Shown in pieces: positions 45,899 through 54,053 of a stretch of DNA of 64,000 nucleotides (position 1 is the first letter of the stretch; each line of letters opens with the position of its first letter). The DNA is from Candidatus Eisenbergiella intestinipullorum (lineage in GTDB: Bacteria > Bacillota > Clostridia > Lachnospirales > Lachnospiraceae). The translations under genes were made by a program, and so were the position numbers. Where the stretch lies: the NCBI GenBank assembly GCA_019119815.1, contig DWWH01000066.1, forward strand, positions 1 through 64,000, read 5' to 3'. The notes below the pieces were generated by a model. That model had not been told where the DNA came from and did no database searches. It was given only the letters and a program-made list of their open reading frames with translations.

Positions 45899-45924
45899 TT
45901 TTTACAACAAAAATGTTGTAAAAA
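45899..45924. promoter_or_regulatory. Palindromic operator between AraC gene and importer operon
   Basis: TTTTTACAAC at 45899-45908 and GTTGTAAAAA at 45915-45924 form a perfect 10-bp inverted repeat with a 6-nt centre. It lies 52 nt before the importer start and 75 nt from the AraC start, so a regulator dimer could control both. AraC sites are usually direct repeats, so another regulator is possible. Confidence 0.55.
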
Positions 45925-45975
45925 TAGGATGCCCTGGGGTATAAAAATGAAAAATGTAGAAAGGGAGGACGAAAT

Positions 45976-47379
45976 ATGAAAAAAATAGTAGCATTTTTTC
46001 TGGTTTTGAGCCTTGCGGTATCTGGAATTATGGGGTGTGGAAATGTCAACACAAAATCAGAGGAACCAACAGGTATAACATCGGACGAAAATACCTCAGA
46101 TGGTATTGAACAGGAAAATGTTTCGGAAGTAGAATTGACGTTTTCTGCTTGGGCAGGAGCAACAGAAAAAGAAATTCTGGAGCAGTCTATAGCAGCTTTT
46201 ACGGAAGCTACAGGCATAAAGGTAAAGGGAGTTTTTATTCCGGATGATTATGAAACCAAAATTTCAACAATGATAGCATCTGGAACGGCACCGGATGTGG
46301 GCTATCTGGTAGCACCAACAGCTCATGATTGGTTTGCCGACGGACAGATTTTGGACCTTGTACCTTTAATTGAAGAAGATACTTCTTTTAAAAAGGAGGA
46401 TCTGTTGGATGTTGCATATTCTTATTATGATGAAAAATCAATAGATGCACTGCTCCTGTCACTACAGGCATATGTTGTTTTTTACAATAAGGATTTATTT
46501 GAAAAAGCAGGTGTGCCAGAACCTTCAGTTGAAGATGTATGGACATGGGATGAATTTGTGGAAACAGCAAGAAAGCTGACATTAGATGCAAATGGAAACT
46601 CTGCAGAAGATCCGGAATTTGATGCCGAGAATATACAGCAGTATGGAATTTATATCAACCCAACATCGACTACTGTAGTGGAACCTTTGCTTGCAAGAAA
46701 CACACCTTCCGGTTATACGAATTCTGATGGTACAGAATATGGTTTAAAGGATCCGGAAGAGGTAGAATTTTTACAAAAGCTGGCTGACTTAATCAATGTA
46801 GAGAAAATAAATCCTTCACCTACATCAGCACAAGGGCTTCCAAGCGCAGATTTGTCGCTGCAGACAGGAAAATACGCTATGGTGGTTGAATCTCAATATA
46901 TGCTCAGCAATTTTGCTAAATTAGATAATTTGAATTTAGGCATTGCAGCACTTCCTTCTAATGGAAATAATACAGTATTGACAAGCAGCGGATGTAAAGT
47001 GATTTTTTCACAGACAAAGCATCCTAAAGAAGCCTGGGAATTGATGAAATGGTTAAGCAATCCGGAACAGTCACTGGAACTTTATAGCAGTGGCCTTTGG
47101 ATGCCAATTATGAGCGAATGGTATACTGACGAAAGCAAAATTGAACAATGGGCAGGGATAAGCAAGGCCCATCCTGAAGGATATAGAGAAGTTCTGCTGA
47201 ATCCGGTATGGGAGAACAGTCAACTGTCTTCAGAGCATCGTATGAAACATTACAATCAGATTAATGATATTGTTTTTCCGGCACTGGACAAAGTTTGGGC
47301 GGGAGAACAGACAGCGAAAGATGTTTTGAATGAGGTTATGCCGGAAGTGGACAAAATATTTGAAGGAGTTTACGAGTGA
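45976..47379 (+). CDS. Sugar ABC importer, lipoprotein binding component
   Basis: The 467-residue protein follows AAGGGAGG. A lipoprotein signal ends at SGIMGCG, so Cys22 is acylated. After a short linker, the binding fold shows VELTFSAWAGATEKEILEQ, APDVGYLVAPT, the hinge segment LQAYVVFYNKDLFEKAG and a C-terminal KHPKEAWELMKWL helix. It belongs to the family 1 binding proteins for sugars. Its operon partners are a GH127 enzyme and two permeases, so a beta-L-arabinofuranoside oligosaccharide is the likely ligand (inference). Confidence 0.92.
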   Translation: MKKIVAFFLVLSLAVSGIMGCGNVNTKSEEPTGITSDENTSDGIEQENVSEVELTFSAWAGATEKEILEQSIAAFTEATGIKVKGVFIPDDYETKISTMIASGTAPDVGYLVAPTAHDWFADGQILDLVPLIEEDTSFKKEDLLDVAYSYYDEKSIDALLLSLQAYVVFYNKDLFEKAGVPEPSVEDVWTWDEFVETARKLTLDANGNSAEDPEFDAENIQQYGIYINPTSTTVVEPLLARNTPSGYTNSDGTEYGLKDPEEVEFLQKLADLINVEKINPSPTSAQGLPSADLSLQTGKYAMVVESQYMLSNFAKLDNLNLGIAALPSNGNNTVLTSSGCKVIFSQTKHPKEAWELMKWLSNPEQSLELYSSGLWMPIMSEWYTDESKIEQWAGISKAHPEGYREVLLNPVWENSQLSSEHRMKHYNQINDIVFPALDKVWAGEQTAKDVLNEVMPEVDKIFEGVYE

Positions 47380-47443
47380 CAGAATTAAAAGAGGGAATGG
47401 GTACTCCTGTTCCCTTTTTAAAGTTAAGAAAGGATACATATTT

Positions 47444-49276
47444 ATGAAGAAAAAATTCGAAACAGCAAGTTGCGCACAAGTAGAATTATTAGATTCAAAT
47501 ATTAAAAATAGATTTACTACAAATGAGAAATTGCTTTTGCGATACCAGAGCAGGGAACTTCTTAGAAATTACTATTTTGAGGCGGGATTGTGGAAAGATA
47601 ATAGTGAAACACCCCATATTGAACATTGGGGGTGGGAAGGACCGACCAGTGAAATTAGGGGACATTTTACAGGACATTGGCTATCAGCAACAGCTATGTC
47701 TTATGCTACAAATAGAAATGAAGAAATACGTGGAAGAGCAGAATTTGTTATAAAAGAATTAGAACGATGTCAGAAGGCGAATGGTGGGGAGTGGATTGGA
47801 GCTATTTCAGAGAAACAGTTGAAATGGACAGAGAAAGGAAGGAACTTTGGAGTCCCACTTTATAATTTACATAAAATTATCATGGGACTGACTGACATGT
47901 ATTTATATACAGATTCTGCAAGAGCACTGGAAATTGTCGGACATTTTGCAGATTGGTTTTATCGATGGGTAAAAGATAAGACAAACGAAGAAATGAGTAT
48001 CATCATGGAGACAGAAACTGGAGGAATACTGGAAGAATGGTGCAAATTAATGCAAATAACCGGAGAAAAGAAATATGAGATATTGATGGATAAATTTTTG
48101 CGAAGACCGCTGCTTGACGCGATGGAACAGAAAAAAGACATATTAACCAATATGCATGCTAATACAACAATTCCGGAAATCTTGGGAATCGCCAGATTAT
48201 ATGAAATTACAGGAGAGGAGAAATATCTGGAGGCAGTAAAAAATTATTGGAAATGTGCGGTTGATGAGAGAGGCGCATTTGTGACAGGGGGACAGACAAG
48301 CGGTGAAGTCTGGGTCCCGCAATATCGACTCAGAGAGAGATTGGGAAAACTGAATCAGGAACATTGTACGGTATATAATATGATGCGTCTTGCAGAGTTT
48401 TTGTTTCAGTATACAGGTGACAGTGCTTATGAAGATTACAGGGAACTGAATCTATATAATGGTATTTTAGCACAACAAAATCCTGAAACCGGAGCAGCAG
48501 CATATTATTTACCTTTACAGGCTGGAGGGAGAAAAATCTGGTCTACAGAAAAAAGATCATTTTGGTGTTGTTGTGGAAGTGTCATACAGGCTGGGGCGTC
48601 TCATGCGACAGGCATTTATGCGGAAGATGAGGAGACAATTGTAATAAATCAGTTTATCCCATCTATATTTACAAGCACAAAGTGGGGAAGAAAAGTTGAG
48701 GTAATTCAGAATTCTAATCAGGGTAGGGCAAACGTTCAGGGATTAATATCTAATGATAATATAGACAGAAATAGTCCGGAAAGAGTATGTATATATTTAT
48801 CTGTAAAGACGGAGAATGCAGAAAATATAGTATTAATGATACGGATACCATTCTGGAATCAAAAACGGGCAGAATTGTGGGTACAGGGAAAAAGATGTAA
48901 TTATTCTGAGAAAAAGGGATATATGATCATTCCATGTAACAGACAGAACTTTGAAATGACTGTGATCTTTTATCAGGGTCTGACGATACATGAAATGGAA
49001 GGAACACAGGATATGATCGCATTTAGGTATGGTCCAACTGTGCTAGCCGGTATAACAGAAAAAGATGTTATTCATGGAGACAGATCAATTCCGGAAAGTA
49101 TTTTGGTGCCTCATAATGAAAGAATATGGGGAAGCTGGACAAAAGAATATCGAAGTCAATGGGAAGAAGAAAACATAAATTTTAAGCCTCTTAATGAAAT
49201 AACAGATGAAAACTATACCGTATATTTTTTAAACAGGAGAAAAGACAATGAAGAAAAGCAATGCTATGATTCTTAA
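47444..49276 (+). CDS. GH127/DUF1680 enzyme in AT-rich importer operon
   Basis: The ATG at 47444 follows AAAGGA; the open frame starts earlier, within the previous gene. The 610-residue protein is a paralogue of 37004-38854. It shares GHFTGHWLSATAM, DILTNMHANTTIPEI, GGQTSGEVW, NQEHCTVYNMMRLAEF and a CC motif (SFWCCCGSV). The putative catalytic E-x-C and CC residues are kept. It lies inside an ABC importer operon, between the binding protein and the permeases, and overlaps the next gene by 29 nt. It would hydrolyse the imported saccharide in the cytosol. Confidence 0.88.
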   Translation: MKKKFETASCAQVELLDSNIKNRFTTNEKLLLRYQSRELLRNYYFEAGLWKDNSETPHIEHWGWEGPTSEIRGHFTGHWLSATAMSYATNRNEEIRGRAEFVIKELERCQKANGGEWIGAISEKQLKWTEKGRNFGVPLYNLHKIIMGLTDMYLYTDSARALEIVGHFADWFYRWVKDKTNEEMSIIMETETGGILEEWCKLMQITGEKKYEILMDKFLRRPLLDAMEQKKDILTNMHANTTIPEILGIARLYEITGEEKYLEAVKNYWKCAVDERGAFVTGGQTSGEVWVPQYRLRERLGKLNQEHCTVYNMMRLAEFLFQYTGDSAYEDYRELNLYNGILAQQNPETGAAAYYLPLQAGGRKIWSTEKRSFWCCCGSVIQAGASHATGIYAEDEETIVINQFIPSIFTSTKWGRKVEVIQNSNQGRANVQGLISNDNIDRNSPERVCIYLSVKTENAENIVLMIRIPFWNQKRAELWVQGKRCNYSEKKGYMIIPCNRQNFEMTVIFYQGLTIHEMEGTQDMIAFRYGPTVLAGITEKDVIHGDRSIPESILVPHNERIWGSWTKEYRSQWEEENINFKPLNEITDENYTVYFLNRRKDNEEKQCYDS

Positions 49277-50141
49277 AAAAAATCAAATATATGGAATTTT
49301 ATTTACTTTACCTGCAATTTTGGGATTCGCTGTTTTTACTTTTATTCCAATGGCTGCCAGTTTATATTATAGTTTTACGGATTACAGGATTTCCAATGAA
49401 CCCTTATTAATTGGAATAGAAAATTATGCTAGGCTTTTTTCGGGGGAAGATTACTTCTTCTATAAGGCATTGAAGGTAACAGCTTACTATGTGGTGCTGA
49501 GCGTCCCTTCCTTTTTGATTGTATCGTTTATAGTTGCCAATTTATTGAATGCAGATATTAAAGGAATGGCAATCTTCAGGACCATATTTTATCTTCCTTC
49601 GATCGTGCCGGTAGTTGCTACCTCCATGATATGGATATGGCTCTTTAACCCCGATTTTGGATTGTTTAACAGTATTTTGAAAAATGTGGGTCTTCCGCAG
49701 AGCCAGTGGATTTATGGAGAAAAGACAGTAATTCCATCTATTGTACTGATGGGGCTATGGACCACAGGATCTACGATGGTCATTTTCTTGGCAGGCCTGC
49801 AGGATGTGCCAAAGCAATTGTATGAAGCGGCGATGGTGGATGGAGCAGGGTATTGGAAAAGATTATGGTATATAACCATACCATTAATGACTCCTACGCT
49901 CTTTTTTAATCTTATCATGGGAATGATTAATGGCTTTCAGGTATTCTCACAAGCGTATATTATGACAGATGGTGGACCGAATAATGCGAGCCTTTTTTAT
50001 GTATTTTATCTCTATCGAGAAGCGTTTCAAAATTCTCAGATGGCACGCGCCTGTGCATGTTCTTGGATACTGTTTCTGATTATTGCGGTACTGACATTCA
50101 TTACTTTTAAAACATCCGATAAATGGGTTTATTCTGAGTGA
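49248..50141 (+). CDS. Sugar ABC importer permease (MalF/UgpA type)
   Basis: The ATG at 49248 has AGGAG eight bases upstream, inside the 3' end of the GH127 gene. The 297-residue protein has six helices, a first periplasmic loop with SFTDYRISNEPLLIG, and the EAA loop (YEAAMVDGAGYWKRLWYITIP). It works with the next gene product and the binding protein at 45976. The ATPase must come from elsewhere in the genome. Confidence 0.92.
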   Translation: MKKSNAMILKKNQIYGILFTLPAILGFAVFTFIPMAASLYYSFTDYRISNEPLLIGIENYARLFSGEDYFFYKALKVTAYYVVLSVPSFLIVSFIVANLLNADIKGMAIFRTIFYLPSIVPVVATSMIWIWLFNPDFGLFNSILKNVGLPQSQWIYGEKTVIPSIVLMGLWTTGSTMVIFLAGLQDVPKQLYEAAMVDGAGYWKRLWYITIPLMTPTLFFNLIMGMINGFQVFSQAYIMTDGGPNNASLFYVFYLYREAFQNSQMARACACSWILFLIIAVLTFITFKTSDKWVYSE

Positions 50142-50152
50142 GGTAATACATT

Positions 50153-50989
50153 ATGAAAAAAAACAAGAAAATTTTTTCGAAGGTACTGGTTTACATAATC
50201 TTGATAGGAGGCGCTATAATTTGTTTGATTCCATTTTTCTGGCTGGTCAGAAGTTCTTTTATGAAAATTGAGCAGATATTCCTGCTTCCGCCGGAGTGGA
50301 TACCACGTCCATTTACTTTTGAAAACTATATAGAGGCATTCACATTACTTCCATTTGGCAGATATTTTTTCAACACGATTCTGATCGTTGGGAGCGTTAT
50401 GGCAGGAACGCTGATTACAAGTTCTATATGCGCATATGGGTTTTCAAGAATTGAATGGAAGGGAAGAAATCTGATTTTTTCATTGATTCTAAGCTCAATG
50501 ATGCTTCCTTATGCAGCCACATTGATTCCTACATTTATTGGGTGGAGCAAATTGGGAGCAATTAATACATATTTCCCATTAACAGTTCCGGCCTGGTTTG
50601 GCGGAGGAGCATTCAATATTTTCCTTCTGAAACAATTTTTTCAGGGAATCCCTCACGAATTGGATGAATCAGCAGTTATGGATGGCGCAGGGCATTTTAC
50701 CATTTATTATAAAATTATCTTACCGTTGGTGAAACCGGCTTTAGTTGTTGTTGCATTATTTACGTTTATGAATACATGGAATGATTTCCTTGCTCCATTA
50801 ATATATATAAATGACGATTCTAAGTTTACATTAGCCCTAGGACTCCAGCTATTTACCAGTCAATATACGGCTCAATGGCATCTTTTAATGGCTGCTGCAA
50901 CAGTGATACTCTTACCAGTGGTAATTGTATTTTTGATAGGTCAAAAATATTTTATTGAAGGGATTACGATGACAGGACTGAAGGGGTAA
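50153..50989 (+). CDS. Sugar ABC importer permease (MalG/UgpE type)
   Basis: The 278-residue protein has six helices, the EAA loop (LDESAVMDGAGHFTIYYKIILP) and the typical end GITMTGLKG. It starts 11 nt after the first permease and is the last gene of the AT-rich operon. I see no clear terminator after it. Confidence 0.92.
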   Translation: MKKNKKIFSKVLVYIILIGGAIICLIPFFWLVRSSFMKIEQIFLLPPEWIPRPFTFENYIEAFTLLPFGRYFFNTILIVGSVMAGTLITSSICAYGFSRIEWKGRNLIFSLILSSMMLPYAATLIPTFIGWSKLGAINTYFPLTVPAWFGGGAFNIFLLKQFFQGIPHELDESAVMDGAGHFTIYYKIILPLVKPALVVVALFTFMNTWNDFLAPLIYINDDSKFTLALGLQLFTSQYTAQWHLLMAAATVILLPVVIVFLIGQKYFIEGITMTGLKG

Positions 50990-51284
50990 AACAAAAGAAA
51001 AAATTTGATCCTAAAGCAATGGCTGACTTGAAATTTTAAATTCCAGTGTAGAGTTAAATTCCACATGCCTTTAAAAATTCATTGTTATGATAAGCTTTTT
51101 TGATGTTGAAATCTTCAATAACTGTTATAATGAGATCAACTTCTCAAGAAAATTCCTGTTTTTGGACATGACAAACAGGCCACAGGAATTCTGTGTGCAG
51201 GACTGAATTCCACTGACCACCCTTAAAAGATATGAAAAGTTTACTTCCAGTCTGACAGCAGGTTTTTGAGATGGTTTTTAATGG
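50990..51284. other. Gene-free AT-rich stretch
   Basis: I see no gene, strong terminator or promoter here. It separates the importer operon from insertion-sequence debris. Confidence 0.5.
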
Positions 51285-51467
51285 TTAAAAGCGGATCAGC
51301 TTAGGCGTCAGATTGACATGGTCAGGTTCAATCGGCCTAAGCTGAAATGCGTTTAAGACTTCTTTTCCAAGTGTTTCTAATGCCACATCATACGGTGCCC
51401 TTTCGCCCAGATACTCTCCCGGATCATCAAATTCGGAGCCGCGGTCAGTCAGAATGTATTCAAACAA
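51285..51467 (-). pseudogene. IS30-type transposase C-terminal fragment
   Basis: The 60-residue frame begins MFEYILTDRGSEFDDPGE, which matches the segment around the second catalytic Asp of IS30 family transposases (ILTDRGSEF). It lacks the N-terminal two thirds and the final catalytic Glu context, and ends after an unrelated-looking tail. It is a relic. Confidence 0.7.
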
Positions 51468-51479
51468 AGATGCGAATTC

Positions 51480-52187
51480 GTAGGTCCCATACGCTTTTTC
51501 AGACGATCGAAAATAAGACGGACAGCACCTTTGGTGCAGCGGCTCAACATATCCCTAGTGAGAGAACCGTATACCGGGTTATGGATCAGATTGGCTTGAG
51601 CCATCGACCCAAAAGAAAAACCAACGGGATCACAAAGGCTGATCGTGAAGACATGAAATCGGATGATCTTCCGAAGCAGGATTTCTGTTCTGATACCCTA
51701 TTAGAAAAATGCATCACAGGTATCACGGAGATCCTGGCATCCAATGGGAAACCGTATGTATCTGCGATTTTTGACTGCTTTGATTTTAGCGTCCTCGGTC
51801 TGATAATGGAAACAAATATGAAAGTCGATCGATGTATCCATACATGGGAAAAAGCCCTGACTGCTTATCCCGAGTCGGAAGGTGCTGTCATCCACAGTGA
51901 CCGAGGGACGCAGTATAGCAGCGAGTCCTACCGTCAGACCATCCGGGAGCATCATATCCATTAGAACATGAACAGTGCGGAGGACGCTGCCATGATAACG
52001 TATGCTGCGAGAGTACGTGGGCCAGAATGAAGACAGAGCTCCTTTATGACCATTATGATACAAAGCAGATGGAAGTAGAAGAACTAAAGGCCCTTATCTG
52101 GAGACACTTCCTCAGATACTGGAACAACCGGAGGATCTGCTTTGCCAATGGAGATCTTCCCCCCCCCTGGTGAAACGGATTTCTTTT
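51480..52187 (+). pseudogene. IS3 family transposase (OrfB) relic
   Basis: A frame from about 51500 reads ERTVYRVMDQIGLSHRPKRK, then EKCITGITEILASNGKPYVS and GAVIHSDRGTQYSSESYRQ, typical of IS150/IS3 OrfB. The first catalytic Asp, expected in ITDITEI, is Gly here; the second (HSDRG) is kept. The frame stops at 51964, and the following sequence holds the expected C-terminal part (NMNSAE, later RYWNNRRIC) broken by stops and a frameshift around a run of Cs near 52160-52167. OrfA and the ends are not seen. The element is dead. Confidence 0.8.
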
Positions 52188-52269
52188 AGAACATAAAGAT
52201 CCGAATACAAAGGGATTGCGCCCTGCCGGCCTTCCGTGATACAATCAGTCCGGCGGAAGGAGGACGGAG

Positions 52270-52608
52270 ATGATTATAGAGAAGAATCCCAAAGAACTGG
52301 CGGCAATGCAGGAATTTCATAAGGGAAACCGGGCGGAGGGCCTGAGGCTTCAGGAGGAGTTCGCATCGGAATTCCGGGAGGAATATAAGGAAAAGGATCA
52401 CTGTCCCTGTAAAAAGGCCTGCCGCTACCATGGAAACTGTAAGGAATGTGTGGCGATCCATCGGGCGCACCAGGAGCACGTTCCGAACTGCATGAGGCCG
52501 CTGATCAATCAGAAGCTGAAAATACTGTCCGAACTGACGGAGCATACGCTGGCGGATGAGATTGAGCCGCCGAAGGAAATCCTGAGAAAAGAGTTTCAGG
52601 AGACATAA
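52270..52608 (+). CDS. Small Cys-rich protein, probable metal binder
   Basis: The 112-residue protein starts after GGAAGGAGG. Its middle holds a cluster CPCKKACRYHGNCKECVAIH followed by a last Cys in PNCMR, with two nearby His. The pattern is common in small Clostridia proteins of unknown function and suggests zinc or iron-sulfur binding. The ends are charged and helical. It appears as a single gene, in the same direction as ddh 200 nt away but separated by a terminator. Confidence 0.75.
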   Translation: MIIEKNPKELAAMQEFHKGNRAEGLRLQEEFASEFREEYKEKDHCPCKKACRYHGNCKECVAIHRAHQEHVPNCMRPLINQKLKILSELTEHTLADEIEPPKEILRKEFQET

Positions 52609-52699
52609 AGGAAACATGGGGAAACAGACCGGCTGTCAACCGCTGGCAGACGGATGAACAGCAGATGCTGTCTGAGGGCATGTGCTTCCTGTGCGACAG

Positions 52700-52737
52700 A
52701 ACCGGCCGGAAAAAGGGATTGGATTCCGGCCGGTTTT
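52700..52737 (+). terminator. Terminator between the Cys-rich gene and ddh
   Basis: AACCGGCCGGAA at 52700-52711 pairs perfectly with TTCCGGCCGGTT at 52724-52735, followed by Ts. Confidence 0.85.
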
Positions 52738-52746
52738 GTTATATAC
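52718..52746 (+). promoter_or_regulatory. Possible promoter of ddh
   Basis: TTGGAT and TATACT are 17 nt apart, with the -10 at 52741-52746, about 65 nt before ddh. The -35 lies inside the terminator hairpin. Confidence 0.4.
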
Positions 52747-52812
52747 TGGAACACGAAAAATGAAACCGCATAAAACTGCCGTCCGTGACGGCAGAACAGG
52801 AGGAAATTCAGA

Positions 52813-53805
52813 ATGAGTGAACAGATCAGAATCGGTATCCTGGGTTACGGAAACCTGGGAAAGGGCGTGGAATGCGCCATTAAGCAGAACCCGGACATGA
52901 AGCTCGCGGCAGTGTTCACCAGACGCGATCCCGGGAAGGTTTCCATTTTGACGGAGGGAGTGAAGGTCTGCCGTGTGGAAGAAGCGGCAGGCATGAAGGA
53001 TGAAATCGACGTGATGATCCTCTGCGGCGGAAGCGCTACGGATCTTCCGGTACAGACCCCGGAATTTGTTCAGTATTTTAATGTGATCGACAGCTTTGAC
53101 ACCCATGCGAAGATTCCGGAGCATTTCGCGGCGGTGGATGAAGCGGCGAAGAAGAACGGTAAGGTGGGGATCATTTCCTGCGGCTGGGATCCGGGCATGT
53201 TTTCCCTGAACCGCCTGTATGCCAATGCGATCCTTCCCTGCGGCAGGGATTATACCTTCTGGGGAAAGGGCGTCAGCCAGGGACATTCTGATGCCATCAG
53301 AAGAATCGAAGGCGTCGTGGATGCCAGGCAGTACACCATTCCCGTGGAGGATGCGCTGAGAAGGGTGCGCGCGGGAGAAAATCCGGAGCTGACCACCAGA
53401 GAAAAACATACGAGAGAGTGCTTTGTGGTGGCTGAGGAAGGCGCGGATCTTGCCAGAATCGAGAAAGAGATCAAGACCATGCCCAACTATTTTGATGAGT
53501 ATGACACCACGGTGCATTTCATCAGTGCGGAGGAGATGAAGCGTGACCACAGCGGTATTCCGCACGGCGGTTTTGTGATCCGCACCGGAAAGACCGGATG
53601 GAACGGGGAGTACGCAGATGTGATCGAATACAGTCTGAAGCTGGATTCCAACCCTGCCTTTACCTCTTCGGTACTGGTCGCGTTTGCCCGCGCCGCATAC
53701 CGCCTGGCAAAGGAAGGACAGTGCGGCTGCAAGACCGTGTTTGACATTGCGCCTGCGTACCTGAGCGCGATGGATGGAGAGACCCTGCGCAGGACGATGC
53801 TGTAA
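52813..53805 (+). CDS. ddh: meso-Diaminopimelate D-dehydrogenase
   Basis: The 330-residue protein follows CAGGAGGA. It opens with a Rossmann motif (IRIGILGYGNLGKGVECAI). It carries the family blocks FTRRDPGKV, DSFDTHAKIPEHFAAVDEAA, SCGWDPGMFSLNRLYANAILP and GKGVSQGHSDAIRRIEGV, which contact NADPH and the D-centre of diaminopimelate. It makes meso-diaminopimelate in one step from tetrahydrodipicolinate and ammonia for lysine and peptidoglycan. The stop at 53805 is only 4 nt before the retron RNA candidate begins, so read-through from ddh may supply that transcript. Confidence 0.95.
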   Translation: MSEQIRIGILGYGNLGKGVECAIKQNPDMKLAAVFTRRDPGKVSILTEGVKVCRVEEAAGMKDEIDVMILCGGSATDLPVQTPEFVQYFNVIDSFDTHAKIPEHFAAVDEAAKKNGKVGIISCGWDPGMFSLNRLYANAILPCGRDYTFWGKGVSQGHSDAIRRIEGVVDARQYTIPVEDALRRVRAGENPELTTREKHTRECFVVAEEGADLARIEKEIKTMPNYFDEYDTTVHFISAEEMKRDHSGIPHGGFVIRTGKTGWNGEYADVIEYSLKLDSNPAFTSSVLVAFARAAYRLAKEGQCGCKTVFDIAPAYLSAMDGETLRRTML

Positions 53806-53809
53806 AAAG

Positions 53810-54033
53810 AAAGGCCCGCCCGGCAGAAAAACCGGAAACAGACGGCTCGGAAAGCGTCTTTCGGACCGGCGGCGAGTCGCCGCCGGGACAGATCAATATC
53901 AGGCGGCAGGCGCGCCTGCACCACAGCCTGCTTCAGGGTACATCTCACAACCCGCTTCGCGGATTGTGCAGCCGCCTTCGGCTGTACCCCTGCGCATTCT
54001 GCGGAATCAGAACAAGGTGCCGGACGGGTCTTT
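53810..54033 (+). ncRNA. Candidate retron msr-msd RNA
   Basis: The region lies directly upstream of a retron reverse transcriptase and is bracketed by a long inverted repeat. AAAGGCCCGCCCGGCA (53810-53825) pairs with TGCCGGACGGGTCTTT (54018-54033) at 15 of 16 positions, one of them G-U, as expected for the a1/a2 pair. Inside are a 9-bp stem CCGGCGGCG/CGCCGCCGG (53866-53886), GCAGG/CCTGC (53906-53919), and a branched structure at 53934-53992. That branch has an outer stem GGGTAC/GTACCC enclosing CACAACCCGC/GCGGATTGTG and CAGCCG/CGGCTG. The 5' stem-loops would be msr and the branch msd. The G at 53826, just after a1, could be the priming base. The msr/msd boundary is inferred. Confidence 0.7.
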
Positions 54034-54053
54034 TGCAAAAAAAGGAGGGAACA

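Noticed and set aside
53964..54053. In-frame upstream start of the reverse transcriptase
   Set aside because: It lies inside the structured RNA region and has no ribosome site, while the ATG at 54054 has AAAGGAGGG.
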